From positions 1 to 44,815 of the forward strand of contig JAITKK010000115.1 in assembly GCA_031278475.1 (NCBI GenBank): 44,815 nucleotides of DNA. The letters run 5' to 3'. The notes beneath the pieces were generated by a model. The model had not been told where the DNA came from. It made no database searches and saw nothing but the letters and a program-made list of their open reading frames with translations. This stretch comes from Deltaproteobacteria bacterium (GTDB taxonomy: Bacteria; Desulfobacterota; Desulfarculia; Adiutricales; Adiutricaceae). Of this stretch, positions 8,427 to 17,034 are shown one piece after another (position 1 is the first letter of the stretch; every line of letters begins with the position of its first letter). Made by a program: the position numbers and the translations under genes.

Positions 8427-10484
8427 TTACGGCTTGAAGGGGGCCATGGCCCTTTCCGCGTCCTTCGCGCACCTCGCGATGCCGTAGGAGAAGCACTGGA
8501 CGGCCGGGCCCCTCTGCTTGCGGGCGAAGGCCAGCATCTTGCTCAGGATCTTGTTCGCTATGGGCAGGGTGTCTGGGGCGGCGAAGTGGGTTATCATCTT
8601 CAGCCCGTTGTGGGCGGCGTAGTTCTTGTGGTAGGGGTGGCCGTAGCGCCTGTCGAACATCAGGGTCAGTATCTCAGGGGCGTGCTGCTTCGCAAGGGCC
8701 GGGGTCGCGGAGTTCATCACGAGGGAGGCCGTGTTCAGGTACATCGGGAGATCCCTTGTCTCTGGGTCACCCAGCTTCAGAAACAGCGCCATGGCCTCAT
8801 CGGCCTCGCCCTTCTTGGCAAGGGATCTAATCTTTGCAAGCTTCGGGTTGGCACTGTGCAGGAAGTCGAAGGCCTGGGGGAATTCCCCGGAGGGCACGGG
8901 CTTGACGGGCCCTCTGCGCCCTCTGGGCGTCCCCCGGCGGGGCTTGTCACTTGTTATCCCCTGGATCGGCGTGCCCTTCGGCTCCTTCGCGCCCTGGTAC
9001 CTCCCGGCTATGAAGAGGTCTATGAGCCCCATGGTGGTGGAGGCCTTTATCTCCGCGAAGACCCCGGGCTCGCCCGTGTCCAGCCTCGTTCCGGTGCGGA
9101 TGGGGCCGGGCTCGCCTCTGGCCCGCAGGCCCTCCCGGCTGTTTATGGACATCATCACCCCGTGCATGAACTTGGCCTTCTCGAACTCCTTGAAGCCGCC
9201 GTAGGCAAGCGTCAGCCAGCCCGCGGCCTTCAGCCGGTATGGGTTGGTCACGTAGTAGTCGATGAGGTTCACAAGCTTGAGGCAGGCATCCTCTATCTCC
9301 TCCATGTCGGGCTTGACGGCCCCCTTGGAGTAGAGGGCCCAGGCTATCTCGCAGATGTCAAGGTGGAAGTCGAGGAGGACGGATCTGCCGTGGAAGGGCC
9401 ACCTGCGGCCCAGGGGCCCCGCCGGGGTGGGCGGGGCCTCCCGGAAGGGCGCCCAGAGGCTGGGCGCCCCCTCCAGGAAGCCGACCCTCAGAAGATCCCT
9501 CGAGTCCTTTCCCAGGCCCCCCCTTAGATCGGCGGGGACGTAGGGTATGATGCCGGCCTTCTCGAACTGGTACAGGGACGGGGCTATGAACTGAAGGGTC
9601 TCGTAGAGGCCCTCCTCCACGTCCCGGTTCTTGACGCGCTCCCTGCGGTCCCTCCCCGACCTGCCAAGCATCGCGATTAGCTCCACGGTGCTCCCGGAAA
9701 TGGCCCTGAGGACCCCGTGGAAGGGCGGGAGGGTCTTTAGCTTGTCCATGGCGGCGAAGGCCAGGACCGTCTGCCCGTCGCCCGCCAGGACCCCTATGAG
9801 CCAGGCCCAGGCGATGGCCTGCTCCTCGGATACGAGTGGCCCCGCCCCCACCGGGTGGGTCTCCATCACGAGATCCCAGAGGAAGTCGGAAAGTCCCAGG
9901 ATCGCCGAGAAGTACATGAGCCTCGCCCCTGCCAGCGCGACGCTCCCCTTGAGGCCCCACATGGCCCTGTCCGGAAGCCCCTCGCCCTGGGCGGGGCCCT
10001 TGGCGTCGCCGCCCTCGCCCATGCGCAAAAGCCCCCTCATGCCGTCGTAGAGGCCCCTCGCCTGGGAGAGCAGGTCCTTCTGCCGGTTCCTGATCCTGAG
10101 CCCCAAGGGGCCAAGGTAGAGGGCCGCCAGCCGCTCCCCCACGCCCACGTGCCTGGGGAGCGCGGCCGCCTGGGCCTTGCCCGGGGCCGAGGGCCTGGGC
10201 CTGGCCCCCACGCAGCCCGGGGACTTGCGAAGCTCCTCGGCGAGCTTTCCCAGCTCCCTGGGCCCAGCCTCCCTGAGCCGCTGGGAGAGCCTGTTCTTCC
10301 CGCCCTTGGCGAAGAGATCCGCCTTGGTGGCGACAGCCCCGCCCTTGCCCACGGCCGCGGCCGAGGCCCTCTCGAGCCTCTCGGCCTCCTCGACGAGCAC
10401 GGCCCTCGCGAGCTCCGGGGACTGGGACCTCTCCAGGAGCTGGTAGAACCTGTCCTCCAGCTTTATTATCTGCGAAAGCAGCAT
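8427..10484 (-). CDS. Large hypothetical protein, unknown function (685 residues)
   Basis: I do not recognise a family. Coding is supported by host-like codon use and by the long frame. The start MLLSQIIKLEDRFYQLLE at 10484 has AGAGG five bases upstream; an upstream extension of 45 residues is Pro/Gly-rich and unlikely. The N-terminal ~110 residues look helical and charged, residues ~200-320 contain hydrophobic helical stretches (GARLMYFSAILGLSDFLWDLV, then AIAWAWLIGVLAGDG), and the C-terminal ~150 residues look like alpha-helical repeats of TPR or PPR type (KIRSLAKKGEADEAMALFLKL). A basic Arg/Pro-rich linker (KPRRGTPRGRRGPVKPVPSG) precedes that region. No signal peptide is seen. It is flanked by unrelated genes, so context gives no function. 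Confidence 0.8.
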   Translation of the reverse strand: MLLSQIIKLEDRFYQLLERSQSPELARAVLVEEAERLERASAAAVGKGGAVATKADLFAKGGKNRLSQRLREAGPRELGKLAEELRKSPGCVGARPRPSAPGKAQAAALPRHVGVGERLAALYLGPLGLRIRNRQKDLLSQARGLYDGMRGLLRMGEGGDAKGPAQGEGLPDRAMWGLKGSVALAGARLMYFSAILGLSDFLWDLVMETHPVGAGPLVSEEQAIAWAWLIGVLAGDGQTVLAFAAMDKLKTLPPFHGVLRAISGSTVELIAMLGRSGRDRRERVKNRDVEEGLYETLQFIAPSLYQFEKAGIIPYVPADLRGGLGKDSRDLLRVGFLEGAPSLWAPFREAPPTPAGPLGRRWPFHGRSVLLDFHLDICEIAWALYSKGAVKPDMEEIEDACLKLVNLIDYYVTNPYRLKAAGWLTLAYGGFKEFEKAKFMHGVMMSINSREGLRARGEPGPIRTGTRLDTGEPGVFAEIKASTTMGLIDLFIAGRYQGAKEPKGTPIQGITSDKPRRGTPRGRRGPVKPVPSGEFPQAFDFLHSANPKLAKIRSLAKKGEADEAMALFLKLGDPETRDLPMYLNTASLVMNSATPALAKQHAPEILTLMFDRRYGHPYHKNYAAHNGLKMITHFAAPDTLPIANKILSKMLAFARKQRGPAVQCFSYGIARCAKDAERAMAPFKP

Positions 10485-10552
10485 GGGCGCCTCTGAAACA
10501 CCGAAGCAAGGACTTTGCGTGGGAAACGGACGGGGATACCCCCCCGCGGCCC

Positions 10553-10561
10553 AGTATATCA
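10553..10561 (-). promoter_or_regulatory. Extended -10 element for the 685-residue gene
   Basis: On the minus strand this reads TGATATACT, that is TG-N-TATACT, an extended -10. No good -35 sits at the right spacing. The predicted transcript leader would be about 60 bases. Confidence 0.35.
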
Positions 10562-10954
10562 CATGGGAACGCCGCCCTGGCGGGGCCTCGGGAGGGCCCG
10601 CGGCTGCCAGGGCGGCCATTGTCCCGCGGCCGGCATCCCAAGGCTTCCCCCGGGCGGCGCATAAATGCCGCTGTTATGGCAGATGCCGGGAAAGCGGGGG
10701 AAGGCCGGGAGCCGCGTGAAACCGCGGGAAACCGGGGGTCATTGCGCGAAGTCGCCCGAAACGATTGGGACGCCGCCGGAAACGCGCCCGCAATCGCCTT
10801 CCAAGGGCCTTGCCAGGCTTTGCCAAGCCCTTCCTGGGGCCAAAGCCCGCTTGGCCGGCGCATCCTGGCGGGTCACGGCCCTTCCCGGCCCTGCCCGGCC
10901 CGTTTCGGGCCGGGCCCCGCGCAGCCTAATCGCCCATTTAGGGCAAATTATTTC

Positions 10955-10983
10955 TTGAAAAAAAGGGCCCCTTGCATTAGAAT
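10955..10983 (+). promoter_or_regulatory. Sigma-70 promoter for infA
   Basis: TTGAAA (10955-10960), a spacer of exactly 17 bases, and TAGAAT (10978-10983); both hexamers match consensus at five of six positions. It lies in an AT-rich pocket within GC-rich DNA, about 130 bases upstream of infA. Confidence 0.65.
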
Positions 10984-11113
10984 ATTCAATCGCCGCGAGG
11001 GCCCTTGCCCCGCCCCCTGGGCGGGGCATGGGGGCCGAGGCGGAAAGGATGCGAGCCCCGCCGGGGCCAAGGGCCGCGGCGGCTATCATCAGCCCCCCAG
11101 CAAGGAGAGTTAT

Positions 11114-11332
11114 TTGACCCGCGAAGACCTAATCAAACTCGAAGGCAAGGTCACCAACACCTACGGTGACGGCCGCATGGAAGTCGAGACCCAGGGCGGC
11201 ATAAAGATCAGGGCCATGCTGTCCGGGCGCCTCAAGCGCTTCAAGATCAGAGTGCTCCTCGGCGACCGCGTGGAAGTGGCGGTCTCCCCCTACGATCCCA
11301 CCCACGGGCTCATCACCTACCGCCTCAAGTAG
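11114..11332 (+). CDS. infA: Translation initiation factor IF-1
   Basis: IF-1 binds the A site of the 30S subunit during initiation. The 72-residue product has the exact family length and pattern: KLEGKVTNTYGDGRMEVE, then MLSGRLKRFKIRVLLGDRVE and the C-terminal SPYDPTHGLITYRLK, forming a single S1-like OB fold. The start is TTG at 11114, set by a strong ribosome site (AAGGAGAG, 11102-11109) and by family length; no ATG is available nearby. It stands alone, not in a ribosomal-protein cluster, with its own promoter and a hairpin after the stop. Confidence 0.95.
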   Translation: MTREDLIKLEGKVTNTYGDGRMEVETQGGIKIRAMLSGRLKRFKIRVLLGDRVEVAVSPYDPTHGLITYRLK

Positions 11333-11348
11333 GCGGGCCGCGGGTCCC

Positions 11349-11369
11349 AGCCCGGTGGCTGGCCGGGCT
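11349..11369 (+). terminator. GC-rich hairpin after infA
   Basis: AGCCCGG and CCGGGCT pair across a 7-base loop, 16 bases after the infA stop. No run of T follows, so it is only a possible terminator. Confidence 0.3.
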
Positions 11370-11578
11370 GCCCGGTTCTTCCGGGGCCCCCCGCAAGCCC
11401 CACCGGGGGCGCCCGAACCCCCCAAGGCCACCCTGGGGCCGCCCTCGCCAGAGGGCCCCTCCGGGCCGCCTGGGCCCGGGCCGCGCCCCGGCCCCGCTGG
11501 CCCCGCCAGCCCCCCGAGACCATTCCCCCCAAGCACCCCCCAACAACCCGCACGACCGCGGCGATGCCGCAGGCGCTG

Positions 11579-11607
11579 TTGAATGTCCGGCCCTTTTTCG
11601 GTATAAA
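11579..11607 (+). promoter_or_regulatory. Sigma-70 promoter for ftsH
   Basis: TTGAAT (11579-11584), a 17-base spacer, and TATAAA (11602-11607). The transcript leader would be about 110 bases. The region between infA and ftsH (11333-11725) holds no other gene. Confidence 0.6.
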
Positions 11608-11725
11608 TATTTCTTGTTCGCGATCAGGGCGGCGGCCACGGGCCGCGCCCACCCGGAAGGCCCCGGGCGCCCCTGGCGGGGGCCTCCGGGGGTTGTCGCC
11701 CGGGAGGACGCACTCGGAGAGAACT

Positions 11726-13882
11726 TTGAATACCTTTTCCCGCAACCTTCTCATATGGGCGATGATAGTCCTTGTGATCATTGGGCTGTTCAATTACCTG
11801 AAGCCGGCCGAGGACTCCTCCCGCAGGAGCTACTCGGAGGTCTGGAACCTTGTCCAGGGGGGCTCGGTCCAGGAGGCCACGATAGACACGACCGAGATAA
11901 CGGTCCGCCTGGCCGACTCAGGAAGGCGCATAACGGCCTACATCCCGCCCTACGACCGGGACCTTGTCCCGCTCCTAAGGGACAAGGGCGTGACCATAAA
12001 CGTGGCCCCGCCCGGGTCCACCCACTGGTACACCTTCCTGGGGGGCCTTTTGCAGCTGGTCATAATGATTGCCATCTTCCTCTTCTTCATGAGGCAGATG
12101 CAGGGCGGCGGCAAGGCCATGACCTTCGCCAAGAGCCGGGCCAAGATGCACACGGACGAGCAGAAGAAGGTGACCTTCGACGACGTCGCGGGCATCGAGG
12201 AGGCCAAGGAGCAGCTCGAGGAGATAATAGACTTCCTGAGGGAGCCCAACAAGTTCGTCCGCCTTGGCGGCCGCATACCCAAGGGGGTGCTGCTCATGGG
12301 GGCCCCGGGCACTGGGAAGACCCTCCTGGCGAGGGCCATAGCCGGCGAGGCCGGGGTGCCCTTCTTCTCCATCAGCGGCTCGGACTTCGTCGAGATGTTC
12401 GTGGGCGTGGGGGCATCCAGGGTCAGGGACATGTTCAGCCAGGCCAAGAAGAACTCACCCTGCATACTCTTCATTGACGAGATAGACGCGGTCGGCCGCC
12501 ACCGCGGGGCGGGGCTCGGGGGCGGGCACGACGAGAGGGAGCAGACCCTTAACCAGCTCCTGGTGGAGCTGGACGGCTTCGAGCCCAACGAGGCCCTCAT
12601 TGTCATAGCCGCGACCAACCGCCCGGATGTCTTGGACCCTGCCCTGTTGCGGCCCGGCCGCTTCGACCGCCAGGTGGTGGTCCCGGTCCCGGACGTGCGC
12701 GGCCGGGAGAAGATCCTGGAGGTCCACTCCAAGAAGGTGCCGCTTTCCTCCGACGTGAGCCTCCAGACCGTCGCGAGGGGAACCCCGGGCTTTTCCGGGG
12801 CCGATCTGGAAAACCTCATAAACGAGGCGGCGCTGGGCGCCGCGAGGCTCAACAAGGACAAGGTCGACAGCTCCGATCTGGAGAACGCCCGGGACAAGAT
12901 CATGATGGGCGTGGAGCGCAAGAGCATGATCATGAGCGAGGAGGAGAAGAAGACCACGGCCTGGCACGAGGCCGGGCACACCCTGGTCGCGCTGCTTCTC
13001 CCCAACTCGGACCCCCTCCACAAGGTAACCATCATACCCAGGGGCATGGCCCTGGGCGTGACCCAGTACCTGCCCACCGAGGACCGCTACACCTACAGCA
13101 AGGACTTCTTCCTCACAAGGCTCGCCATACTCCTGGGCGGCAGGGTCGCGGAGGAGGTCTGCCTCGACCAGATGACGACAGGGGCGGGAAACGACATAGA
13201 GAGGGCGACAAAGCTCGCCTACAACATGGTATGCCGCTACGGCATGAGCAAGAAGCTGGGCCCGCTGAACTTCCGCAAGCAGGAGGACCAGATATTCCTC
13301 GGCCGGGAGATAGCCCAGCACCGCGACTACTCGGAGGAAACCGCAAGGATAATAGACTCGGAGGTGAACGCCCTCATAAGCGACGCCTACGACACCGCCC
13401 AGAGGCTCATCACCAAATACAAGCACACGCTGAAGGTGCTTGCCGAGCTGCTCCTTGAAAAGGAGACCCTGGACGCCTCCGAGGTCATAGAGGTGGCGAA
13501 GGACGCGATCCTCAACGAGGGGCTCCCCATCCCAGAGATAGGCGAGAGCTTCGACGCCAAGACCAAGAAGAAGGCCAAGAGGCAGGGGAGAGCCAAGAAG
13601 TCTTCGGACAAGGCCCCCAAGGACAAGGCCCCGCCCGAGGGCGACCAAGCCGACAAAGGCCCGTCCCCCCTGGAAGACGGGCAAGGGGCCGATACCCCAA
13701 AGGCGGATACTTCCAAGGCCGACGCCCCCAAAGACCCGGAAGCCAAGGAAGGGGGACAAAAGGCCGGCGGGGGGGATCCAGCCCCCGAGGAAGGCGAGCC
13801 CGGGGAACAGGGCGACGCCCAGGGGGACCTGGACGACGATGCCGGCGCGCCCCACGAAGACGACGGGGACAATGAGCGCTGA
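11726..13882 (+). CDS. ftsH: ATP-dependent zinc metalloprotease FtsH
   Basis: Membrane-anchored AAA+ protease that degrades misfolded membrane proteins and short-lived regulators. The TTG start at 11726 follows GGAGAG (11716-11721) and gives the typical N-terminus [15 protein letters not shown]; upstream in-frame sequence is Arg/Pro-rich and atypical. Two membrane segments (about residues 7-27 and 107-130) flank a short periplasmic domain. Walker A GAPGTGKT (192-199), Walker B ILFIDEID, the SRH region [15 protein letters not shown], and the zinc site HEAGH (414-418) are all present. At 718 residues it carries an unusual ~110-residue tail rich in Lys, Asp, Glu, Pro and Gly, beginning near [13 protein letters not shown] and ending in an acidic stretch. 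The last bases overlap folP. Confidence 0.96.
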   Translation: MNTFSRNLLIWAMIVLVIIGLFNYLKPAEDSSRRSYSEVWNLVQGGSVQEATIDTTEITVRLADSGRRITAYIPPYDRDLVPLLRDKGVTINVAPPGSTHWYTFLGGLLQLVIMIAIFLFFMRQMQGGGKAMTFAKSRAKMHTDEQKKVTFDDVAGIEEAKEQLEEIIDFLREPNKFVRLGGRIPKGVLLMGAPGTGKTLLARAIAGEAGVPFFSISGSDFVEMFVGVGASRVRDMFSQAKKNSPCILFIDEIDAVGRHRGAGLGGGHDEREQTLNQLLVELDGFEPNEALIVIAATNRPDVLDPALLRPGRFDRQVVVPVPDVRGREKILEVHSKKVPLSSDVSLQTVARGTPGFSGADLENLINEAALGAARLNKDKVDSSDLENARDKIMMGVERKSMIMSEEEKKTTAWHEAGHTLVALLLPNSDPLHKVTIIPRGMALGVTQYLPTEDRYTYSKDFFLTRLAILLGGRVAEEVCLDQMTTGAGNDIERATKLAYNMVCRYGMSKKLGPLNFRKQEDQIFLGREIAQHRDYSEETARIIDSEVNALISDAYDTAQRLITKYKHTLKVLAELLLEKETLDASEVIEVAKDAILNEGLPIPEIGESFDAKTKKKAKRQGRAKKSSDKAPKDKAPPEGDQADKGPSPLEDGQGADTPKADTSKADAPKDPEAKEGGQKAGGGDPAPEEGEPGEQGDAQGDLDDDAGAPHEDDGDNER

Positions 13883-14765
13883 GCCCGGGAGGGCCTCGGC
13901 CGGGCTACCCGCGCACCTGGAATGGACCCACCCCTCCGGGAGGGTTTTGCGCCTGGACTTCACCAAGCCGCTCATAATGGGCATCCTGAACCTTACCCCG
14001 GACTCCTTCTCGGACGGCGGGCTGTTCTTCGAGCCCGGGAAGGCAATCGACAGGGCCAGGGCGCTCATAGGCGAGGGGGCCGACATCCTCGATCTGGGGG
14101 CCGAGACCACAAGGCCCGGGTCGCTCCCCACCTCGGCCGAGGAGGAGTGGCGGAGGCTTGGGCCGGTCCTTGAGGCCTTGTCCAAGATCGACGGCTGCCC
14201 GCCCGTGTCGGTCGACACCTACAAGTCCGAGGTGGCCGCAAAGGCAATCGGCCTTGGCGCCTCCATGCTCAACGACATCTACGCCGGGCGCAAGGATCCC
14301 TCGATACTCAAAGTCGCGGCCGAATCCGGGGTCCCCATCGTCCTGATGCACATGCAGGGCGAGCCCAGGACCATGCAGGCCGATCCCCACTACGACGACG
14401 TGGTGACGGAGGTGAGGGACTTCCTCTTGGAAAGGGCCAAGGCCGCGGAGGACGCGGGGGTGGCCCCCTCCAGGATCATCCTCGACCCAGGCCTTGGCTT
14501 CGGCAAGAACCGGGACCACAACCTCAGCCTCCTGAGGCACTTCGACACGGCCATGCCCAGGGAATACAGGGCCATGATGGCCCTCTCCAGGAAGGCCTTC
14601 CTGGGCCAGATCCTGGGCGGGGCCGCCCCCGGGGACAGGGATCTCGTGACCGCGGTGGCCTCGTCTTTCGCCGTGCTCAAGGGGGCCGATATAGTGAGGG
14701 TCCACAACGTCGCCCCCACCAGGGAGGCCCTGCTGGTGGCAAGGGAGGTCATGGCGGCCGCCTGA
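13872..14765 (+). CDS. folP: Dihydropteroate synthase
   Basis: Condenses p-aminobenzoate with hydroxymethyldihydropterin diphosphate in folate synthesis; the target of sulfonamides. It has 297 residues with all main signatures: MGILNLTPDSFSDGG, ADILDLGAETTRPGS, SVDTYKSEVAAKAI, MHMQGEPRTMQ and DPGLGFGKNRDHNLSLL. I chose the ATG at 13872, which overlaps the ftsH stop by 11 bases; another in-frame ATG at 13839, deeper inside ftsH, is possible. The N-terminal ~30 residues before the first strand are longer than minimal enzymes. ftsH-folP-cdaA-cdaR-glmM is a recurring order in deltaproteobacteria. Confidence 0.95.
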   Translation: MSAEPGRASAGLPAHLEWTHPSGRVLRLDFTKPLIMGILNLTPDSFSDGGLFFEPGKAIDRARALIGEGADILDLGAETTRPGSLPTSAEEEWRRLGPVLEALSKIDGCPPVSVDTYKSEVAAKAIGLGASMLNDIYAGRKDPSILKVAAESGVPIVLMHMQGEPRTMQADPHYDDVVTEVRDFLLERAKAAEDAGVAPSRIILDPGLGFGKNRDHNLSLLRHFDTAMPREYRAMMALSRKAFLGQILGGAAPGDRDLVTAVASSFAVLKGADIVRVHNVAPTREALLVAREVMAAA

Positions 14766-15150
14766 CCCGAACATGGGGCCCAGGCCCCGGGATGTCGGCC
14801 CCAAAGGCCCGAGCCATGACGTAGCGGCCCCAAAGGACCCAACCGGCAAGCCCTGTGACAAAAAGCCGGGCATATCAAACCCGATAACAAGCCAATAACA
14901 AAAAAACACAAAACCCCGAACCGGCCGACATTTGCCAACATGCCGGGGCATTCCAAGCGGTCTTTGGGAAAGCCCCTGACAAACGCGGAAGGCGACTGAC
15001 CAGGCACTTACAAAGGCACCAAGCGACCAGACATCAGGCCCATTGGGCCCCAAATCCGAAAGCCATGGGAATATGGCCACCCAATCCAATCCAATCCCGC
15101 GGGCCAAGGCCCGCCGCCACCTTTAGCCCTGCCAGCCAGGAAAAAGACGC
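14766..15150. other. Intergenic region between folP and cdaA; no gene seen
   Basis: No coding region is supported. The middle (14870-14930) is A-rich with repeated AAGCCAATAAC/GATAACA strings, and a short perfect GC hairpin (GCGGGCC-AA-GGCCCGC) lies near 15099-15114, just upstream of cdaA. No clear promoter was identified. Confidence 0.45.
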
Positions 15151-15957
15151 ATGTTCTTCTCGCGCTACTACATAATAGACGCCTTCAGGGCCATCCGCTG
15201 GGAGGACATGGTCGACATCTTCCTGGTGGCGGTGATTATCTATTACGTCATCCGGCTGGTGAAGGGCACGAGGAGCGGGCAGGTGATGGTGGGGCTGGTG
15301 CTCCTCATCGCCGCCTACGCGCTGAGCATAAAGTTCCAGCTCCTTACCTTCAGCTTCCTGATGTCCGCCTTCTTCTCCAACCTCTTTTTGGTCCTGGTGG
15401 TGCTGTTCTCAACGGACATAAGGCGGGGGCTGGCAAGGGCCGGGCGCTTCTCCTTTTCCAAGACCAACCCGCTCACAATCCAGGCGGTGAACGAGGTTGT
15501 CAGGGCGGCGTTCTTCATGGCCGAGAAGCACACGGGCGCGCTCATAGTCTTCGAGCGGCAGGTGAGCCTTGGGGAATACATGGAGTCCGCCGCAAGGATA
15601 TCCGCCGTTGTCTCGGACAGGCTCCTGCTCGCCATATTCAACACCCACGCCCCGCTCCACGACGGGGCCGCCATCATCCAGGAGGGAAAGCTGGAGGTGG
15701 CCGGGGCGTTCTTGCCCCTGCTCCCGGCGGAGGACAACGTGAGCCCCTTCTTCGGGACCAGGCACAGGGCCGCCATTGGCCTCTCCCGGGAGACCGACGC
15801 CCTGGTGGTGGTCGTGTCCGAGGAAAGGGGCCTTGTGTCCCTGGTGCGGGACGGCAAGGTGGAGGTCATGATGGGGGCGGCCTCCCTGCGGGACAACCTG
15901 CTAACCAACCTTGGCTTCACCACCAAGGGGCTTCGCAAGAAGCCGGCCCCCACCTGA
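15151..15957 (+). CDS. cdaA: Diadenylate cyclase CdaA (membrane-bound DAC domain)
   Basis: Makes the second messenger c-di-AMP from two ATP. The 268-residue protein has three hydrophobic helices in the first ~100 residues (DIFLVAVIIYYVIRLV; VMVGLVLLIAAYALSI; LFLVLVVLFSTDIRRGL) followed by the DAC catalytic domain, with the DGA motif at residues 171-173 (LHDGAAII) and RHR at 204-206 (TRHRAAIGLSRETDA). The length fits the CdaA class. It sits directly before cdaR and glmM, the arrangement known for the CdaA-CdaR-GlmM complex of Gram-positive bacteria and also seen in deltaproteobacteria. Confidence 0.95.
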   Translation: MFFSRYYIIDAFRAIRWEDMVDIFLVAVIIYYVIRLVKGTRSGQVMVGLVLLIAAYALSIKFQLLTFSFLMSAFFSNLFLVLVVLFSTDIRRGLARAGRFSFSKTNPLTIQAVNEVVRAAFFMAEKHTGALIVFERQVSLGEYMESAARISAVVSDRLLLAIFNTHAPLHDGAAIIQEGKLEVAGAFLPLLPAEDNVSPFFGTRHRAAIGLSRETDALVVVVSEERGLVSLVRDGKVEVMMGAASLRDNLLTNLGFTTKGLRKKPAPT

Positions 15958-16059
15958 GGGGAATCCCCCAATAACGCCCCATTTGACGCGACAAAACGCG
16001 GTAAAGCCCGATAAGCCCTACAAGCCGACTTCCGCCCCTGGGCGCAACAGAGAGCCACG

Positions 16060-17031
16060 ATGTACGCCTTCCTCCGAGACACGCTGCCGCTAGCCCTCCT
16101 GTCCCTGGTCCTCGCGACCATACTGTGGCTTGTCGTCTCGGGGCAGGACATGACCACCCACGACGTCACGGCGACCCTTGAGCTGGTCGAGATACCCAAG
16201 AACCTGACGGTGAACCAGGACATACCCGAGGACATCAACATAAGGCTGGAGGCCAACACGGCCCAGTTCAAGCTCATGGACGGCAGGAAGCTCAACCTGA
16301 GGCTCAACGCCTCGGGCATCGTCCCCGGCGCCAACATACTGCAGGTGGACGTCACCAAGCTCGACCCGCCGCTCCCAAGGGGCATCAAGGTGGTAAGGGT
16401 CATACCCGAGGAGATTGCCTTCCAGGTCTACCCCTACGTCACCAAGGAGCTCCCCGTGAGGCCGCCCGTGGTGGGCGAGCTCCCCAACTACCTCGAGAGG
16501 ACCGGCCCGGACGAGATCGACCCGCCGTTCGCGAACGTCACCGGCCCGTCCCAGAGGATGGAGACCATCACCGAGGTGCCCACCACGCCCATAGCGCTCT
16601 CGACCATCCACAACAACGAAAACGAGCTTCTGCTGGAGCCCACCCTGCCAGGGATTGACACATGGCTCACGGTCAGTCCCATGGAGTTCAAGGTCCACAT
16701 CCCGGTCGTCATAAAGACGGGCACCGTCACCTTCGAGGTGCCCATTCAGATAATGGGGGAACCCAGGATTGGGCCCGAGCTCCCCGTCGCGCTCGAGCCC
16801 AAGAGCGCGAAGGTGACCCTGAGCTGGCGCATGGACAGGCCCCAGGCCCCGGTCGCAGCCAACGTCTCCCTCCAGATATCCCTGGTCGCGAACGAGCTTG
16901 ACCGGAAAGCCCCCACCAAGGTGGCCCTGAAGGCGGAGACGGTGCCAGGGGTCACGGTGACCGCCGTCGACCCGCCCGAGGTCTCCGTCGTCTGGCTGAA
17001 CGAGTCTAATCACGAAAGGTACAAGGACTGA
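16060..17031 (+). CDS. cdaR: YbbR-domain protein, likely CdaA regulator
   Basis: Predicted membrane-anchored regulator of CdaA. The 323 residues begin with one transmembrane helix (LPLALLSLVLATILWLVVSG, about 5-24), followed by an extracytoplasmic region of repeated YbbR-type beta-rich units, recognisable in NLTVNQDIPEDINIRLEAN and the PLPRGIKVVRVIPEEI strand pattern. The position between cdaA and glmM supports the call more strongly than sequence alone. It ends four bases before the glmM start. Confidence 0.87.
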   Translation: MYAFLRDTLPLALLSLVLATILWLVVSGQDMTTHDVTATLELVEIPKNLTVNQDIPEDINIRLEANTAQFKLMDGRKLNLRLNASGIVPGANILQVDVTKLDPPLPRGIKVVRVIPEEIAFQVYPYVTKELPVRPPVVGELPNYLERTGPDEIDPPFANVTGPSQRMETITEVPTTPIALSTIHNNENELLLEPTLPGIDTWLTVSPMEFKVHIPVVIKTGTVTFEVPIQIMGEPRIGPELPVALEPKSAKVTLSWRMDRPQAPVAANVSLQISLVANELDRKAPTKVALKAETVPGVTVTAVDPPEVSVVWLNESNHERYKD

Positions 17032-17034
17032 TAC

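Larger units (their letters stand above)
10485..11113. other. Divergent intergenic region with promoters for the 685-residue gene and infA
   Basis: Very GC-rich DNA between two divergently transcribed genes. It carries an extended -10 for the minus-strand gene and a good sigma-70 promoter for infA. Frames open across it have no recognisable similarity. Several GC-rich inverted repeats are present (for example around 10890-10920), with no U-tract. Confidence 0.5.

Noticed and set aside
12455-14218. Long minus-strand open frame opposite ftsH and folP
   Set aside because: It is antisense to two clear genes, has no family similarity, and such frames are expected in GC-rich DNA. The same applies to 16090-17961 and 26523-28928 on the minus strand.
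14870-14890. Further sigma-28 promoters (CCCGATAA strings at about 14878 and 15999)
   Set aside because: Neither has a TAAAG-like -35 at the required 11-base spacing.
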